Source: Rhizobium mongolense subsp. loessense
GTDB taxonomy: Bacteria > Pseudomonadota > Alphaproteobacteria > Rhizobiales > Rhizobiaceae
Assembly: GCF_900099775.1 (NCBI RefSeq)
Contig: NZ_FMTM01000001.1
Location: forward strand, 1,240,001-1,304,000
Direction: 5' to 3'
DNA: 64,000 bases
The notes beneath the pieces are model-generated. The model had not been told where the DNA came from and searched no databases. It saw only the letters and a list, made by a program, of their open reading frames with translations. The translations under genes and the position numbers were made by a program. Below, piece by piece: positions 9,036-16,854 of this stretch. Each line of letters opens with the position of its first letter. The stretch's first letter is position 1.

Positions 9036-9614
9036 TCAGCGGGTGCTACGGTTGAGCACGACGCAATAGCGGGCGGGTTTGCTGGTGGGATTGCGGAAGA
9101 CATGTCCCTCCCCGACCGGCATGAAGAGGCAATCGCCGGGCAAAAGGTGATGCACCGTTTCGCCAGTGGTCATCTCCATCTCGCCTTCGAACACCCAGAC
9201 GTGTTGGGTCATGCCGTGGCTTGCCGTATGCGGCGGAAAGCTGACGCAGGCGCCCGCAGGGAACTCGACGTCGACGATATCGACCTCGGACGACGTTGCG
9301 GGCGGTGAGACGGAGCGGCGCAAATAACCGGTTTCCGGATCGCGCCAGACCTGCTGCTCGTGGCGTCTGGCAAGTGGCGAGGCCTGCCTTTCATCAGCAA
9401 AGAAGGCTGAAAGCGAAAGCCCGAGCGCGGCACAGACCCTTGCAAGCAGAGAGGCTGTCGGGCTGGCCTCCGCCCGCTCGATGCGCGAGATCATCGCGCG
9501 GCTGACGCCGGAGGCATTGGCAAGATCATCCAGCGTCAGGCCCTTTTCGATCCTGAGCTTGCGAATGCGAATGCCGATCGCCGTTTCGAGTTCCTGTTCC
9601 ATCGTCCGATCCAT
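9036..9614 (-). CDS. XRE-cupin transcriptional regulator
   Basis: A 192-aa regulator with an N-terminal helix-turn-helix (about residues 11-68, LDDLANASGVSRAMISRIE) and a C-terminal cupin sensor domain (about 110-190, HTASHGMTQHVWVFEGEMEM). The architecture is that of PuuR and related regulators, several of which respond to polyamines or amino acids. It is the first gene of a minus-strand run with the GNAT and amidohydrolase genes and faces lepA. An inverted repeat TTGATTC (9614-9620) / GAATCAA (9652-9658) lies at its start region and may be an operator. The ligand is not known. Confidence 0.9.
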   Translation of the reverse strand: MDRTMEQELETAIGIRIRKLRIEKGLTLDDLANASGVSRAMISRIERAEASPTASLLARVCAALGLSLSAFFADERQASPLARRHEQQVWRDPETGYLRRSVSPPATSSEVDIVDVEFPAGACVSFPPHTASHGMTQHVWVFEGEMEMTTGETVHHLLPGDCLFMPVGEGHVFRNPTSKPARYCVVLNRSTR

Positions 9615-9745
9615 TGATTCTACTATAAGAGAAATGCATGGTCCGATAATGGAATCAAGTGATTTTTAATCACCGCCTGAGGCGCGCATTTTATCCTAAA
9701 CGGAGTCCTGCTTTTCCGCTTTGCGGCGGGGGGCGGCGCTGCTAT

Positions 9746-11578
9746 ATGGCGCGCATGAGCACCAATCCGACGACTCCGCTGTCCCATATCCGCAATTTCT
9801 CGATCGTGGCCCACATCGACCACGGCAAATCGACGCTTGCCGACCGCCTGATCCAGACGACCGGCGGCCTTGCCGATCGCGAAATGTCCGAGCAGGTGCT
9901 GGACAACATGGACATCGAGCGCGAGCGCGGAATCACTATCAAGGCGCAGACCGTGCGCCTGCACTACAAGGCGGATGACGGCGAGACCTACATCCTGAAC
10001 CTGATCGACACCCCCGGACACGTCGACTTCGCCTACGAAGTCTCGCGCTCGCTCTCGGCCTGCGAAGGCTCGCTGCTTGTCGTTGACGCGTCCCAGGGAG
10101 TGGAGGCGCAGACGCTTGCCAATGTCTACCAGGCGATCGACAACAACCACGAGCTCGTCACCGTCCTCAACAAGATCGACCTACCGGCGGCAGAACCTGA
10201 GCGCATCAAGGAGCAGATCGAGGAAGTGATCGGCATCGACGCTTCCGACGCGGTACTGATTTCTGCCAAGACCGGGCTCGGCATTCCGGCTGTGCTGGAA
10301 GCGATCGTTCACAAGCTGCCGCCACCGAAGAGCCCGGGCGGTGAGAAGGCGCCGCTGAAGGCACTGCTCGTCGATAGCTGGTACGACGCCTATCTCGGCG
10401 TCATGGTTCTGGTGCGCGTCATCGATGGCGTACTGACCAAGGGCCAGACAATTCGCATGATGGGCACCGATGCCAAGTATCAGGTGGAGCGCGTCGGCGT
10501 GCTGACGCCGAAGATGGTCAATGTGGATTCCCTCGGTCCTGGCGAGATCGGTTTTATCACCGGCAGCATCAAGGAAGTGGCCGACACCCGCGTCGGCGAT
10601 ACGATCACCGAGGACAAGCGGCCGACTGCGGAAGCGCTGCCGGGCTTCAAGCCGGCCCAGCCCGTCGTCTTCTGCGGCCTCTTCCCGGTCGATGCTGCCG
10701 ATTTCGAAGATCTGCGCGCCGCGATGGGCAAGTTGCGCCTCAACGACGCGTCCTTCTCCTTCGAGATGGAATCTTCCGCAGCCCTCGGCTTCGGCTTCCG
10801 CTGCGGCTTCCTCGGCTTGCTTCATCTCGAAATCATCCAGGAACGCCTGGAACGCGAATTCGACCTCGACCTCATCGCAACCGCGCCTTCCGTCGTCTAC
10901 AAGATGTATATGACCGACGGTACGGAGCGCGAGCTGCACAACCCAGCCGACATGCCAGATGTCGTAAAAATCGCCGAAATCCACGAACCCTGGATCAGAG
11001 CCACGATCCTGACGCCAGACGATTATCTCGGCGGCATCCTGAAGCTCTGCCAGGACCGGCGTGGCATCCAGATCGAACTTACCTATGTCGGCACGCGCGC
11101 AATGCTGACTTACGATCTGCCGCTCAATGAAGTTGTCTTCGATTTCTACGACCGGCTGAAGTCGATTTCGAAAGGCTACGCCTCCTTCGACTATGCGTTG
11201 ACCGACCACCGCGAAGGCAACCTCGTAAAGATGTCGATCCTCGTCAACGGCGAACCGGTCGACGCGCTTTCGATGATGGTGCACCGGACGGCGGCTGAAA
11301 AGCGGGGCCGCGACATGTGTGAGAAGCTCAAGGAGCTGATCCCGAAGCACATGTTCAAGATCCCGATCCAGGCCGCGATCGGCGGCAACGTGATTGCCCG
11401 CGAAACCATCTCAGCGCTACGCAAAGACGTGACCGCCAAGTGCTACGGCGGCGACGCCACCCGCAAGCGCAAGCTGCTCGACAAGCAGAAGGCCGGCAAG
11501 AAGCGCATGCGCCAGTTCGGCAAGGTAGAAATCCCACAGGAGGCGTTCATCGCGGCGCTGAAAATGGGCGACGAGTAA
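9746..11578 (+). CDS. lepA: Elongation factor 4 (LepA) GTPase
   Basis: Ribosomal GTPase LepA/EF4 (610 aa, usual length about 600-610). The G1 motif is [10 protein letters not shown]3 is DTPGH, G4 is NKID, followed by EF-G-like domains II, III and V and the LepA-specific C-terminal domain ([26 protein letters not shown], here seen near 11440-11520). It acts on stalled ribosomes and in 30S biogenesis. The ATG at 9746 begins MARMSTNP; an ATG at 9755 is an alternative. A long inverted repeat follows the stop codon. Confidence 0.97.
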   Translation: MARMSTNPTTPLSHIRNFSIVAHIDHGKSTLADRLIQTTGGLADREMSEQVLDNMDIERERGITIKAQTVRLHYKADDGETYILNLIDTPGHVDFAYEVSRSLSACEGSLLVVDASQGVEAQTLANVYQAIDNNHELVTVLNKIDLPAAEPERIKEQIEEVIGIDASDAVLISAKTGLGIPAVLEAIVHKLPPPKSPGGEKAPLKALLVDSWYDAYLGVMVLVRVIDGVLTKGQTIRMMGTDAKYQVERVGVLTPKMVNVDSLGPGEIGFITGSIKEVADTRVGDTITEDKRPTAEALPGFKPAQPVVFCGLFPVDAADFEDLRAAMGKLRLNDASFSFEMESSAALGFGFRCGFLGLLHLEIIQERLEREFDLDLIATAPSVVYKMYMTDGTERELHNPADMPDVVKIAEIHEPWIRATILTPDDYLGGILKLCQDRRGIQIELTYVGTRAMLTYDLPLNEVVFDFYDRLKSISKGYASFDYALTDHREGNLVKMSILVNGEPVDALSMMVHRTAAEKRGRDMCEKLKELIPKHMFKIPIQAAIGGNVIARETISALRKDVTAKCYGGDATRKRKLLDKQKAGKKRMRQFGKVEIPQEAFIAALKMGDE

Positions 11579-11881
11579 ATTCTTTTCGCTTCGAGTTATG
11601 CGCAATTTTATGCGCATAACTCGAAGGGCAATCGCCATGCGCCAGCCTGTCTGAAAAGACTCGAATCTGTCTCTCGATGCTCAGATCGTCTCCTCCGCAC
11701 GCCAACCAATGTCAACATCTCCCGCGCCGCCGAAGAGGATCGCCCGCGCGATAAAAGCCGCGCGCGAACGCCTGCGGCGACTGGAGAATGCGGAGACGAG
11801 AGCCGAAGCAGACGCTTGCGTTGAAAGGCACGGGCTACCGTTTGTGAAGTACGGCAAATTTGACGGCTCGTCTTCGACAAC
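11579..11881. other. Intergenic region with hairpin and one doubtful small ORF
   Basis: About 300 bp between lepA and a convergent GFA-family gene. It holds a 16-bp perfect hairpin just after lepA and a doubtful plus-strand frame from ATG 11709 that would run 79 codons to 11948. That frame begins with a basic, helix-like stretch (RIARAIKAARERLRRLENAETRAE), but its last third is antisense to the end of the GFA gene and it has no clear ribosome-binding site. I do not call it a gene. Confidence 0.5.
11589..11626 (+). terminator. Perfect 16-bp inverted repeat after lepA
   Basis: CTTCGAGTTATGCGCA (11589-11604) is exactly complementary to 11611-11626, with a 6-nt loop. It begins 10 bp after the lepA stop. 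No T-run follows on either strand, so it may work as a Rho-dependent or RNA-stabilising hairpin, or as a protein-binding palindrome, rather than as a standard intrinsic terminator. Confidence 0.5.
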
Positions 11882-12334
11882 TCATCCCCGCGCCACATAC
11901 TCCTTCACCAGCCCCTCATATGCATTCATTTCCGGCAGCGTTTCATAGCTATATACCGCGCCGGTTTCGGCGAATGACAGCTTCTCCCTCGTCCAAGTCT
12001 CGATGAACGGTGTGAACCAAGTTGTATCATCCAGCATGGTGGCACGCAGGTTGACGAACCAATCCATGCCCTCGGGCCGCGTAAACATCCAACTCATGCA
12101 ATGCGGACAGAAATAGTGCCTTGTTACGCCATGCAGGCCGCCGATCACGGGTTCGCCCCGGGTCACTTCGAAGCCTTCCACCGGAATCGCGGCGCTCAAC
12201 GAATAGGCGCTGGACGACATTTTCTGGCAGCCGGTGCAATGGCACGCCATGGTGAGCAGCGGCTTTGCGCTGATCTTCAGCCTGACCCGGCCACAACGGC
12301 AGCCACCTTCCCATGGCAGGTTCTTATTGCTCAT
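11882..12334 (-). CDS. GFA-family zinc protein (glutathione-dependent formaldehyde-activating-like)
   Basis: A 150-aa CENP-V/GFA domain protein. Zinc ligands appear in order: GGCRCGRV, then CHCTGCQK, then FCPHCMSW. The ATG at 12332-12334 begins MSNKNLPWEGGCRC. The family is named for a glutathione-dependent formaldehyde-activating enzyme, but most members have no proven activity. It is a single gene, transcribed towards lepA. Confidence 0.88.
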   Translation of the reverse strand: MSNKNLPWEGGCRCGRVRLKISAKPLLTMACHCTGCQKMSSSAYSLSAAIPVEGFEVTRGEPVIGGLHGVTRHYFCPHCMSWMFTRPEGMDWFVNLRATMLDDTTWFTPFIETWTREKLSFAETGAVYSYETLPEMNAYEGLVKEYVARG

Positions 12335-12410
12335 CGGCCTATCCTCCGTGTTCGCCCCTAATCTAGCGTCATCCGACGTCAATCAAGGCCACGGCCGAAA
12401 TGCATCGCAA

Positions 12411-12956
12411 TCACTTATGGATCCGCGCCGGATTGCCGACGACCGTCGCACCGCTCGGCACATCTTTCGTTACAACCGCGCCTGCTCCGACGATTGCGCC
12501 GTCCCCGATCGACACGCCGCCCAGAATGGTAGCGCCGCCGCCGATCCAGACATCCTCCCCGATCGAAACCGGGCGCGCCATCTCGATCCCGGCTTTACGA
12601 AGAGCCGCATCCTTGTGATGTTCCGCACAATATATATGCACGCCCGGCCCCAGCATGGACCGCTCGCCGATTACCACCGTTCCCGAATCGAGGATGGTAC
12701 AGCCGGCATTGAGGTAGACGCGGTTGCCCAGGGCTATGTTCACACCATAGGAGCAATGAAACGGCGCCTCGATGAAAGCGTCGGCAGGCGCCTTCGCAAG
12801 CAGCGCCGCCAGCGCCGGTGCCATATTGCCGCGTTCGTCCGGCGCCATCGTGTTGTGCTGGTGAACGGCCTTGCGCGCCAGCCGGCGCAGCACCTCGAGC
12901 TCGTCATCAAGGCAGCAATACCACTCGCCAGCCGCCATCTTTTCCCGCTCACTCAT
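12411..12956 (-). CDS. Maltose/galactoside-type sugar O-acetyltransferase (LbH fold)
   Basis: A 181-aa acetyltransferase with a left-handed beta-helix. The N-terminal Mac domain is seen as [20 protein letters not shown], followed by hexapeptide repeats ([19 protein letters not shown] and later [36 protein letters not shown]), ending in VVGNPARI. It transfers acetyl from acetyl-CoA to a sugar hydroxyl. Rhizobial NodL is in the same family, but there are no nod genes nearby, so a Maa-like role is the default. The start at 12954-12956 matches the family N-terminus. Confidence 0.9.
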   Translation of the reverse strand: MSEREKMAAGEWYCCLDDELEVLRRLARKAVHQHNTMAPDERGNMAPALAALLAKAPADAFIEAPFHCSYGVNIALGNRVYLNAGCTILDSGTVVIGERSMLGPGVHIYCAEHHKDAALRKAGIEMARPVSIGEDVWIGGGATILGGVSIGDGAIVGAGAVVTKDVPSGATVVGNPARIHK

Positions 12957-13113
12957 CTGCCTCTCCCGGTGCTGAACGCCTATTAAGCGAACCGTGTCGC
13001 GCAGCACCACAGCTAACTTCGTGACATGAACATGCGATGGCCTCCCCGCGCAAACCGGACGTTGCGAAGCGGCCGCGAAGGCCTTAAATCGAACCATTGA
13101 AAGGAATCCGCCC

Positions 13114-13407
13114 ATGACTGAAAAAGCCCGTGTGACGATCCTCTACTGCACCCAATGCAACTGGCTGCTGCGCGCCGGCTGGATGGCGCAGGAATTGCTG
13201 CACACCTTTTCGGACAGCCTCGCCGAAGTGGCGCTCATTCCTGGTACGGGCGGCAATTTCGAGATCCGAGTGAACGACGACCTCATCTGGGAACGCAAAC
13301 GCGACGGCGGCTTCCCGGGGCCGAAGGAACTCAAACAGCGGGTGCGGGACATCATCGAACCCGACCGCGATCTCGGCCATGCCGACCGCGTTTCGCTGGA
13401 GAGCTGA
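13114..13407 (+). CDS. SelT/SelW/SelH family (Rdx) thioredoxin-like protein
   Basis: A 97-aa selenoprotein W-like redox protein. The N-terminal active site is CTQC, a CxxC where selenoprotein homologues have CxxU. The C-terminal [15 protein letters not shown] is the usual family ending. The family is thought to reduce disulphides in the cytosol; the partner is unknown. The ATG at 13114 is preceded by GGAAT. Confidence 0.85.
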   Translation: MTEKARVTILYCTQCNWLLRAGWMAQELLHTFSDSLAEVALIPGTGGNFEIRVNDDLIWERKRDGGFPGPKELKQRVRDIIEPDRDLGHADRVSLES

Positions 13408-13410
13408 CCC

Positions 13411-13830
13411 TCAGTCAAAGGGCGAATTGCAGGTCTTGTAGATGCCCTCGTAGGTCACAAAACGATCGGTCCTCGGATTGTAGGTCCGATACTGATTTCG
13501 GCACCATTCGACATGCATGTCCTTTGCTGGCGGTCGTATCCGGCGGATTGGCGGCGGATCATAGGTGAGCTGCGGCCTTGGCTGGGCGCGCGGCTGGTAA
13601 TAGGTCGGCCCTCTCGCTCCCAGCGGACGATAGTTCGGCTGGACATAGGCAGGGCGGTGCCACTGCTGCGGCCCGAAGCCGAAGCACCCGCGATAATCGC
13701 AGTAGGTCGATTGCACATTGATGATCGCCGGATTGCGCTGTTGCAACGTCGCAAGCGGAGGCGCGGCACTGGCCGCAAGCGGCACGAAGCCAACGACGGA
13801 GCCGAAGATGATCGTTCGAAGAGCAGACAT
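13411..13830 (-). CDS. BA14K-family secreted protein
   Basis: A 139-aa protein with a signal peptide (about the first 22 residues, ending AASAA), a proline-, tyrosine- and arginine-rich middle, and a C-terminal BA14K motif HVEWCRNQYRTYNPRTDRF...CNSPFD with conserved Trp and Cys residues. BA14K was described in Brucella as an immunoreactive lectin-like protein and is widespread in Rhizobiales. It probably acts in the periplasm or at the cell surface. The ATG at 13828-13830 is chosen because it gives a typical signal sequence; it ends 4 bp from the convergent SelW-like gene. Confidence 0.75.
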   Translation of the reverse strand: MSALRTIIFGSVVGFVPLAASAAPPLATLQQRNPAIINVQSTYCDYRGCFGFGPQQWHRPAYVQPNYRPLGARGPTYYQPRAQPRPQLTYDPPPIRRIRPPAKDMHVEWCRNQYRTYNPRTDRFVTYEGIYKTCNSPFD

Positions 13831-14033
13831 CACTGATTCCTTTCTGCTGCTGCAGATATAGAACACCCGCCGCCGGATGGCATCCACCACAAGATCGAAA
13901 GCCGTTCAGTTCGGCGTGATCGCCCCGCTCCAGCGTCTTCGGGAGGCATATTCGCTCTTTTTCCCAGCCTGTCAGGAAAACTTCAAAAAGCCAGTTGACA
14001 GCAAAGAGCCACCCCCTTACATGCCTCTCCGTC

Positions 14034-14120
14034 GCCCAGATGGCGGAATTGGTAGACGCGCCAGCTTCAGGTGCTGGTACCCGAAAGGGTGTGGAGGTTC
14101 GAGTCCTCTTCTGGGCACCA
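14034..14120 (+). tRNA. tRNA-Leu (anticodon CAG)
   Basis: An 87-nt tRNA gene. Acceptor GCCCAGA (14034-14040) pairs with TCTGGGC (14110-14116), then discriminator A and an encoded CCA. The anticodon stem is CCAGC/GCTGG with loop TTCAGGT, giving anticodon CAG at 14068-14070. A long variable arm (ACCCGAAAGGGT) marks it as a class II leucine tRNA, and the T-loop reads GTTCGAGTC. The 3' end from 14107 is also the attL core of the prophage; integration left the tRNA complete. Confidence 0.97.
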
Positions 14121-14124
14121 TTCC
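14107..14124. repeat. attL core of the prophage (within tRNA-Leu)
   Basis: The 18-bp sequence TCTTCTGGGCACCATTCC recurs exactly at 49503-49520. It covers the last 14 nt of tRNA-Leu and 4 nt beyond. The flanking bases differ on both sides. Confidence 0.92.
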
Positions 14125-14133
14125 ATTTACATT

Positions 14134-14153
14134 TTATTGTTTATAAACAATAA
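14134..14153. repeat. 20-bp perfect palindrome just inside attL
   Basis: TTATTGTTTA followed directly by its exact reverse complement, centred at 14143/14144 and starting 10 bp after the attL core. It could serve as a transcription stop for the tRNA or as an integrase, excisionase or IHF binding site of attP. Confidence 0.7.
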
Positions 14154-14202
14154 GATACGCAAAACTCGGTTTTTGCGCATCCCCACGTCTATCCACCCTC
14201 AT

Positions 14203-14230
14203 AAAAAACCCACCTCATTCGCGAGGCGGG
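14203..14230 (-). terminator. Terminator of the leftmost prophage operon
   Basis: The stem CCCACCTC (14209-14216) / GAGGCGGG (14223-14230), with one wobble on the minus strand, is followed on that strand by a run of six T (complement of 14203-14208). It ends the minus-strand unit 15362-14253 just before attL. Confidence 0.85.
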
Positions 14231-14252
14231 CATAAGTACGAGGTCGTTTGAG

Positions 14253-14486
14253 TTAATTGTTATCAGGCTTGTCATATCGACTGGTGAAATTAGCCATGCG
14301 GCCAACGGTGTCGGAAATAAACCGGTTGATAGCTGCGACGCGAGCAAGTTCGGTGTTTCTTCTCCCGTCTTGCCGAACGTAGTCCATCTCACCCAAAATC
14401 TCGCGGACTGTCTCGGTAAGTTGGTGCAGATCCAGCAGCTCATAGTACAGATCAGAAAGTTGGTAGGCAGGATCAGGCGTCTCCAT
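14253..14486 (-). CDS. Hypothetical prophage protein
   Basis: A 77-aa acidic protein of unknown function, predicted to be mostly helical (DLYYELLDLHQLTETVREILGEM). It is the last gene of a three-gene minus-strand unit; its start overlaps the end of the preceding gene by 14 bp, which suggests translational coupling. The start codon is ATG (14484-14486). Confidence 0.65.
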   Translation of the reverse strand: METPDPAYQLSDLYYELLDLHQLTETVREILGEMDYVRQDGRRNTELARVAAINRFISDTVGRMANFTSRYDKPDNN

Positions 14487-14868
14487 TTCTCTTCTCCCTG
14501 TGAGTTTGTGCGAAATTAGCCTTCGAAAGGTCGGCAGCCAAAGACGTTGCCAAGGCGGCTAGCTGCGGGAGGTCGTCTCTTAGGCGAGCATGATAACCAA
14601 GCAGCAGCCAAGCCCGCGCCTTAACTTCGTCGGGTTCAATGGGGGTTGCTTCGTTGGCGATCGATGCCAGCAAATCAATCGCGTCATGGACAGCGTCGAC
14701 CGTGTCATCGAGCTCATCTTCTGCCTCGCCAGTACAGCGAGGCTGGTTGAGTACACTTACGAGACCGTCGCGCGCGGCAACAAGCCCGTCGAGGATTAAT
14801 CCAAGATCCTTCATGCTCAGCGCGCGGAAGCTATCGGCGCAGAACTTAATGGTGACCGCATCCATCAA
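14473..14868 (-). CDS. Hypothetical prophage protein
   Basis: A 131-aa helical protein of unknown function, rich in Leu, Ala and Asp (LGLILDGLVAARDGLVSVL). It overlaps the upstream gene by 4 bp (ATGA-type) and the downstream gene by 14 bp, so it belongs to the same unit. An alternative start is the next Met codon. Confidence 0.7.
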   Translation of the reverse strand: MMDAVTIKFCADSFRALSMKDLGLILDGLVAARDGLVSVLNQPRCTGEAEDELDDTVDAVHDAIDLLASIANEATPIEPDEVKARAWLLLGYHARLRDDLPQLAALATSLAADLSKANFAQTHREKRNGDA

Positions 14869-15362
14869 ATCACCCTCCCGCCATAATCCTCGACCTTGCG
14901 CACGATCCTGAAGTGTTTTTCCTTCAAGCGCTGCGGCTTGGATTCGAGGCGTCCCTTCCAGCGACTTTCAGCGACGTAGTAGTGACCAGGCGTGGTGCGG
15001 TATTCGACCCGCTCAAGCCACCATATCGGCCGTGTGCCGTTCGTAAGTTCGATCTCATAGAAATTCGGGCCGTCGTAGGCTGCCGGTGTGACGCGGTCGC
15101 TGCCATCCTTCCGATCTCCGCAGATCAGCACAAATGTGCTCTCGGTGTCGAAGGCGACACGGAACATGCGTTCCGAATTGATTGCATTCATTGCTGCGGC
15201 GAGCTGATCTGCGTGGTAGCGGGCGGCTTCCATTGGCTCTATTGGCGCCGCGGGAGCGGGGCTCGGTACAGCGGCGATTGCTGCCGGCAACATCTGCAGG
15301 AAGCGGCGGCGGCTGGGTGCGGGCATACCTTCGGCGGTTGCCTGAATCGGTGTGTTCGGCAT
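14865..15362 (-). CDS. Hypothetical prophage protein with Tat-like signal
   Basis: A 165-aa protein of unknown function. The N-terminus PSRRRFLQMLPAAIAAV looks like a twin-arginine signal (RRxFL followed by an Ala-rich hydrophobic stretch and a Pro-rich cleavage region), so it may be exported folded. The rest is a beta-rich domain with several Trp and Tyr residues (PIWWLERVEYRTTPGHYYVAESRW). The ATG at 15360-15362 is chosen because AGGAG lies 6 nt upstream; a GTG at 15386 would lengthen it. It is the first gene of the leftmost operon and faces the repressor-like gene. Confidence 0.7.
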   Translation of the reverse strand: MPNTPIQATAEGMPAPSRRRFLQMLPAAIAAVPSPAPAAPIEPMEAARYHADQLAAAMNAINSERMFRVAFDTESTFVLICGDRKDGSDRVTPAAYDGPNFYEIELTNGTRPIWWLERVEYRTTPGHYYVAESRWKGRLESKPQRLKEKHFRIVRKVEDYGGRVI

Positions 15363-15383
15363 TTCCATCTCCTGTGTGTGGTC

Positions 15384-15454
15384 CACTGTTAACTGTGTTT
15401 AGTAACCTAATATGAAAAGGTTTGTTGTCAACTTATTTCTGTGTGTGATACACA
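15384..15454. promoter_or_regulatory. Divergent promoter/operator region of the prophage repressor-like gene
   Basis: Between the leftmost operon and the repressor-like gene lie a near-palindrome CACTGTTAACTGTG (15384-15397, 12 of 14 symmetric) and a palindrome TGTGT-GAT-ACACA (15442-15454). The sequence between is AT-rich. These are candidate operators for the XRE protein encoded next to them; no binding evidence exists. Confidence 0.5.
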
Positions 15455-15475
15455 TTTTTGAAATTGGAGATGAAC

Positions 15476-15721
15476 ATGCTGACTACGGGAAACCAGCTAA
15501 AGGCCGCCAGGGCTCTAGTAGGAATTGAACAAATAGAGGTCGCCGGTGCAGCTGGCGTGCATGTCAATACGATAAGGGCAATGGAGGCTTCTGGGGGGAT
15601 GCCAATCGCGGGACGAGCACAGAACGTGCAAGCCGTGCAGCGCGCTCTAGAATCGCGGGGGATACAATTCCTGAATCATGGGCAGCCAGGAGTTCGCCTT
15701 GTTGGCAAGAAAGAGGCGTAA
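15476..15721 (+). CDS. XRE-family repressor-like DNA-binding protein
   Basis: An 81-aa protein made almost entirely of a helix-turn-helix domain (LKAARALVGIEQIEVAGAAG then VHVNTIRAMEASGG), the Cro/CI type. It has no C-terminal oligomerisation or protease domain, so it is closer to a Cro or short repressor than to lambda CI. The ATG at 15476 follows GGAG at 15465-15468. It is divergent from the leftmost operon and is followed by two more small DNA-binding proteins, so it is probably part of the lysis-lysogeny switch. Confidence 0.8.
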   Translation: MLTTGNQLKAARALVGIEQIEVAGAAGVHVNTIRAMEASGGMPIAGRAQNVQAVQRALESRGIQFLNHGQPGVRLVGKKEA

Positions 15722-15788
15722 ATTCCTCCTATCGATTGACAATAAACGGGCCTTAAAGGCACCCTGCTCTGAACGACAGAGGTGGCCC

Positions 15789-16073
15789 ATGAGCGATGAT
15801 GTTGGCGACGATGAGCCAATTCCCCTACGAGACGCCGCACAATTCTTCTTCCATGGTCGCCTTACGAAATCGGCGCTCCGCACCGAGGCACGTAAAGGCA
15901 ATCTTGAAATAGTCCGGATCGCAAACAAGGACTTCGTCACCAGGAATGCGATCAGAAGGATGATCGAGAGCTGCACTCAAAAAACCGCTCAACAGACCTC
16001 TTCAAATCAACGGGGGATCAGCGCGCAGGAGGCACTCCGCCTGAAATTGCAGCGGCGAAGAGGTGAAGGGTGA
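15789..16073 (+). CDS. Small DNA-binding-like prophage protein
   Basis: A 94-aa protein with a predicted helix-turn-helix-like segment (IPLRDAAQFFFHGRLTKSALRTEARKG) followed by a basic tail, resembling excisionase-type winged helices. The ATG at 15789 has an AGAGGTGG ribosome-binding site. Its stop overlaps the start of the next gene by 4 bp, so the two are coupled. It might help control excision or early transcription. Confidence 0.6.
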   Translation: MSDDVGDDEPIPLRDAAQFFFHGRLTKSALRTEARKGNLEIVRIANKDFVTRNAIRRMIESCTQKTAQQTSSNQRGISAQEALRLKLQRRRGEG

Positions 16074-16408
16074 TAGACCAAACCGATCCATCTCCTCTAC
16101 TCACACCAGCCGCAGCCGCAAAAATACTTGCCGTTTCCGTCAAGCAGCTGACCCACCTTACGCTTGCCGGCGAAATACCCTTTGTGAACATTGGGCTCGG
16201 CAACAAGCGCCCTACTCGCCGATACCTTCCAACAGACATTGACGAGTTCATCGCAAGACGGCGCACGACGGCGATGCCGCTGGTTTTGAAACAGCAGATC
16301 AAATCGGCTGCGTCAGCCACTTATGAAATTATCGACATTGAGAAACGTCTTGCTGATTTGAGGGCAGCAAGGCAGAGAGCCCGAGCTTGTCGCCCGGGCA
16401 AATCATAA
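16070..16408 (+). CDS. Helix-turn-helix (HTH_17/excisionase-like) prophage protein
   Basis: A 112-aa protein starting at GTG 16070, which overlaps the previous stop. The N-terminal half is a MerR/excisionase-like winged helix (LLTPAAAAKILAVSVKQLTHL, then GEIPFVNIG...RRYLPTDIDEFIARRR), in which a DNA-reading helix is followed by the typical R-Y-x3-D-I-D-E-F strand and helix. The C-terminal half is basic and helical. Likely a Xis-like or early regulator. Confidence 0.7.
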   Translation: MIDQTDPSPLLTPAAAAKILAVSVKQLTHLTLAGEIPFVNIGLGNKRPTRRYLPTDIDEFIARRRTTAMPLVLKQQIKSAASATYEIIDIEKRLADLRAARQRARACRPGKS

Positions 16409-16421
16409 AGCGAGACTTTCG

Positions 16422-16826
16422 ATGCCTATCGAAATCCGGTTCTATATCGTTGGCGATGATGGTGAACTTCAGTCCGACTCGATCCTGCCCCTGAGTCATT
16501 TCGGCAGTTGCCCGCAAATAGGGGATGTGATTTGCGAAACGCTACGCGGAGAAGAAGAATTTTATTCCGTCGAAGGGCGATACTTCGTGCAGCACACGGG
16601 CAGTTTCGGATGGGCAGTAATCCTCCGAAAGCGGGAACAGACATTGATCGAACGCAAGCTGCTAGACGCCTGGGCGGATGATGATGAGTTTTGGGCAGAA
16701 GTTGACCGCAAGGAAGAGGCTGAGCGGGAGCAAAAATTACGGGCGGCTTTGATGCTTCCAGCAAAGGACAAGAGGGACAAACGAGGGACCAATAAGACTT
16801 CTCAAGTTCGGCAACCCCGTACCTAA
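16422..16826 (+). CDS. Hypothetical prophage protein
   Basis: A 134-aa protein of unknown function. The N-terminal two thirds look beta-rich (MPIEIRFYIVGDDGEL, later FYSVEGRYFVQHTG), and the C-terminus is charged and helical. It ends 28 bp before the end of the convergent ligase gene. It is third in the plus-strand unit that begins with the repressor-like gene or the next gene. Confidence 0.6.
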   Translation: MPIEIRFYIVGDDGELQSDSILPLSHFGSCPQIGDVICETLRGEEEFYSVEGRYFVQHTGSFGWAVILRKREQTLIERKLLDAWADDDEFWAEVDRKEEAEREQKLRAALMLPAKDKRDKRGTNKTSQVRQPRT

Positions 16827-16854
16827 CGACTTCGCATTCTGAGCATGGCCCCAC

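Noticed and set aside
10181..11350. Long open frame (389 codons) antisense to lepA
   Set aside because: lepA is certain on the other strand; the antisense frame is a product of high GC codon use and has no recognisable domain.
11709..11948. 79-codon plus-strand frame after lepA
   Set aside because: No clear ribosome-binding site, and its end is antisense to the GFA gene. The helical basic N-terminus is the only hint of a real gene.
12411..12956. Identification of the sugar O-acetyltransferase as NodL
   Set aside because: The family is the same, but there are no nod genes or nod boxes in the window, so a nodulation role is not supported.
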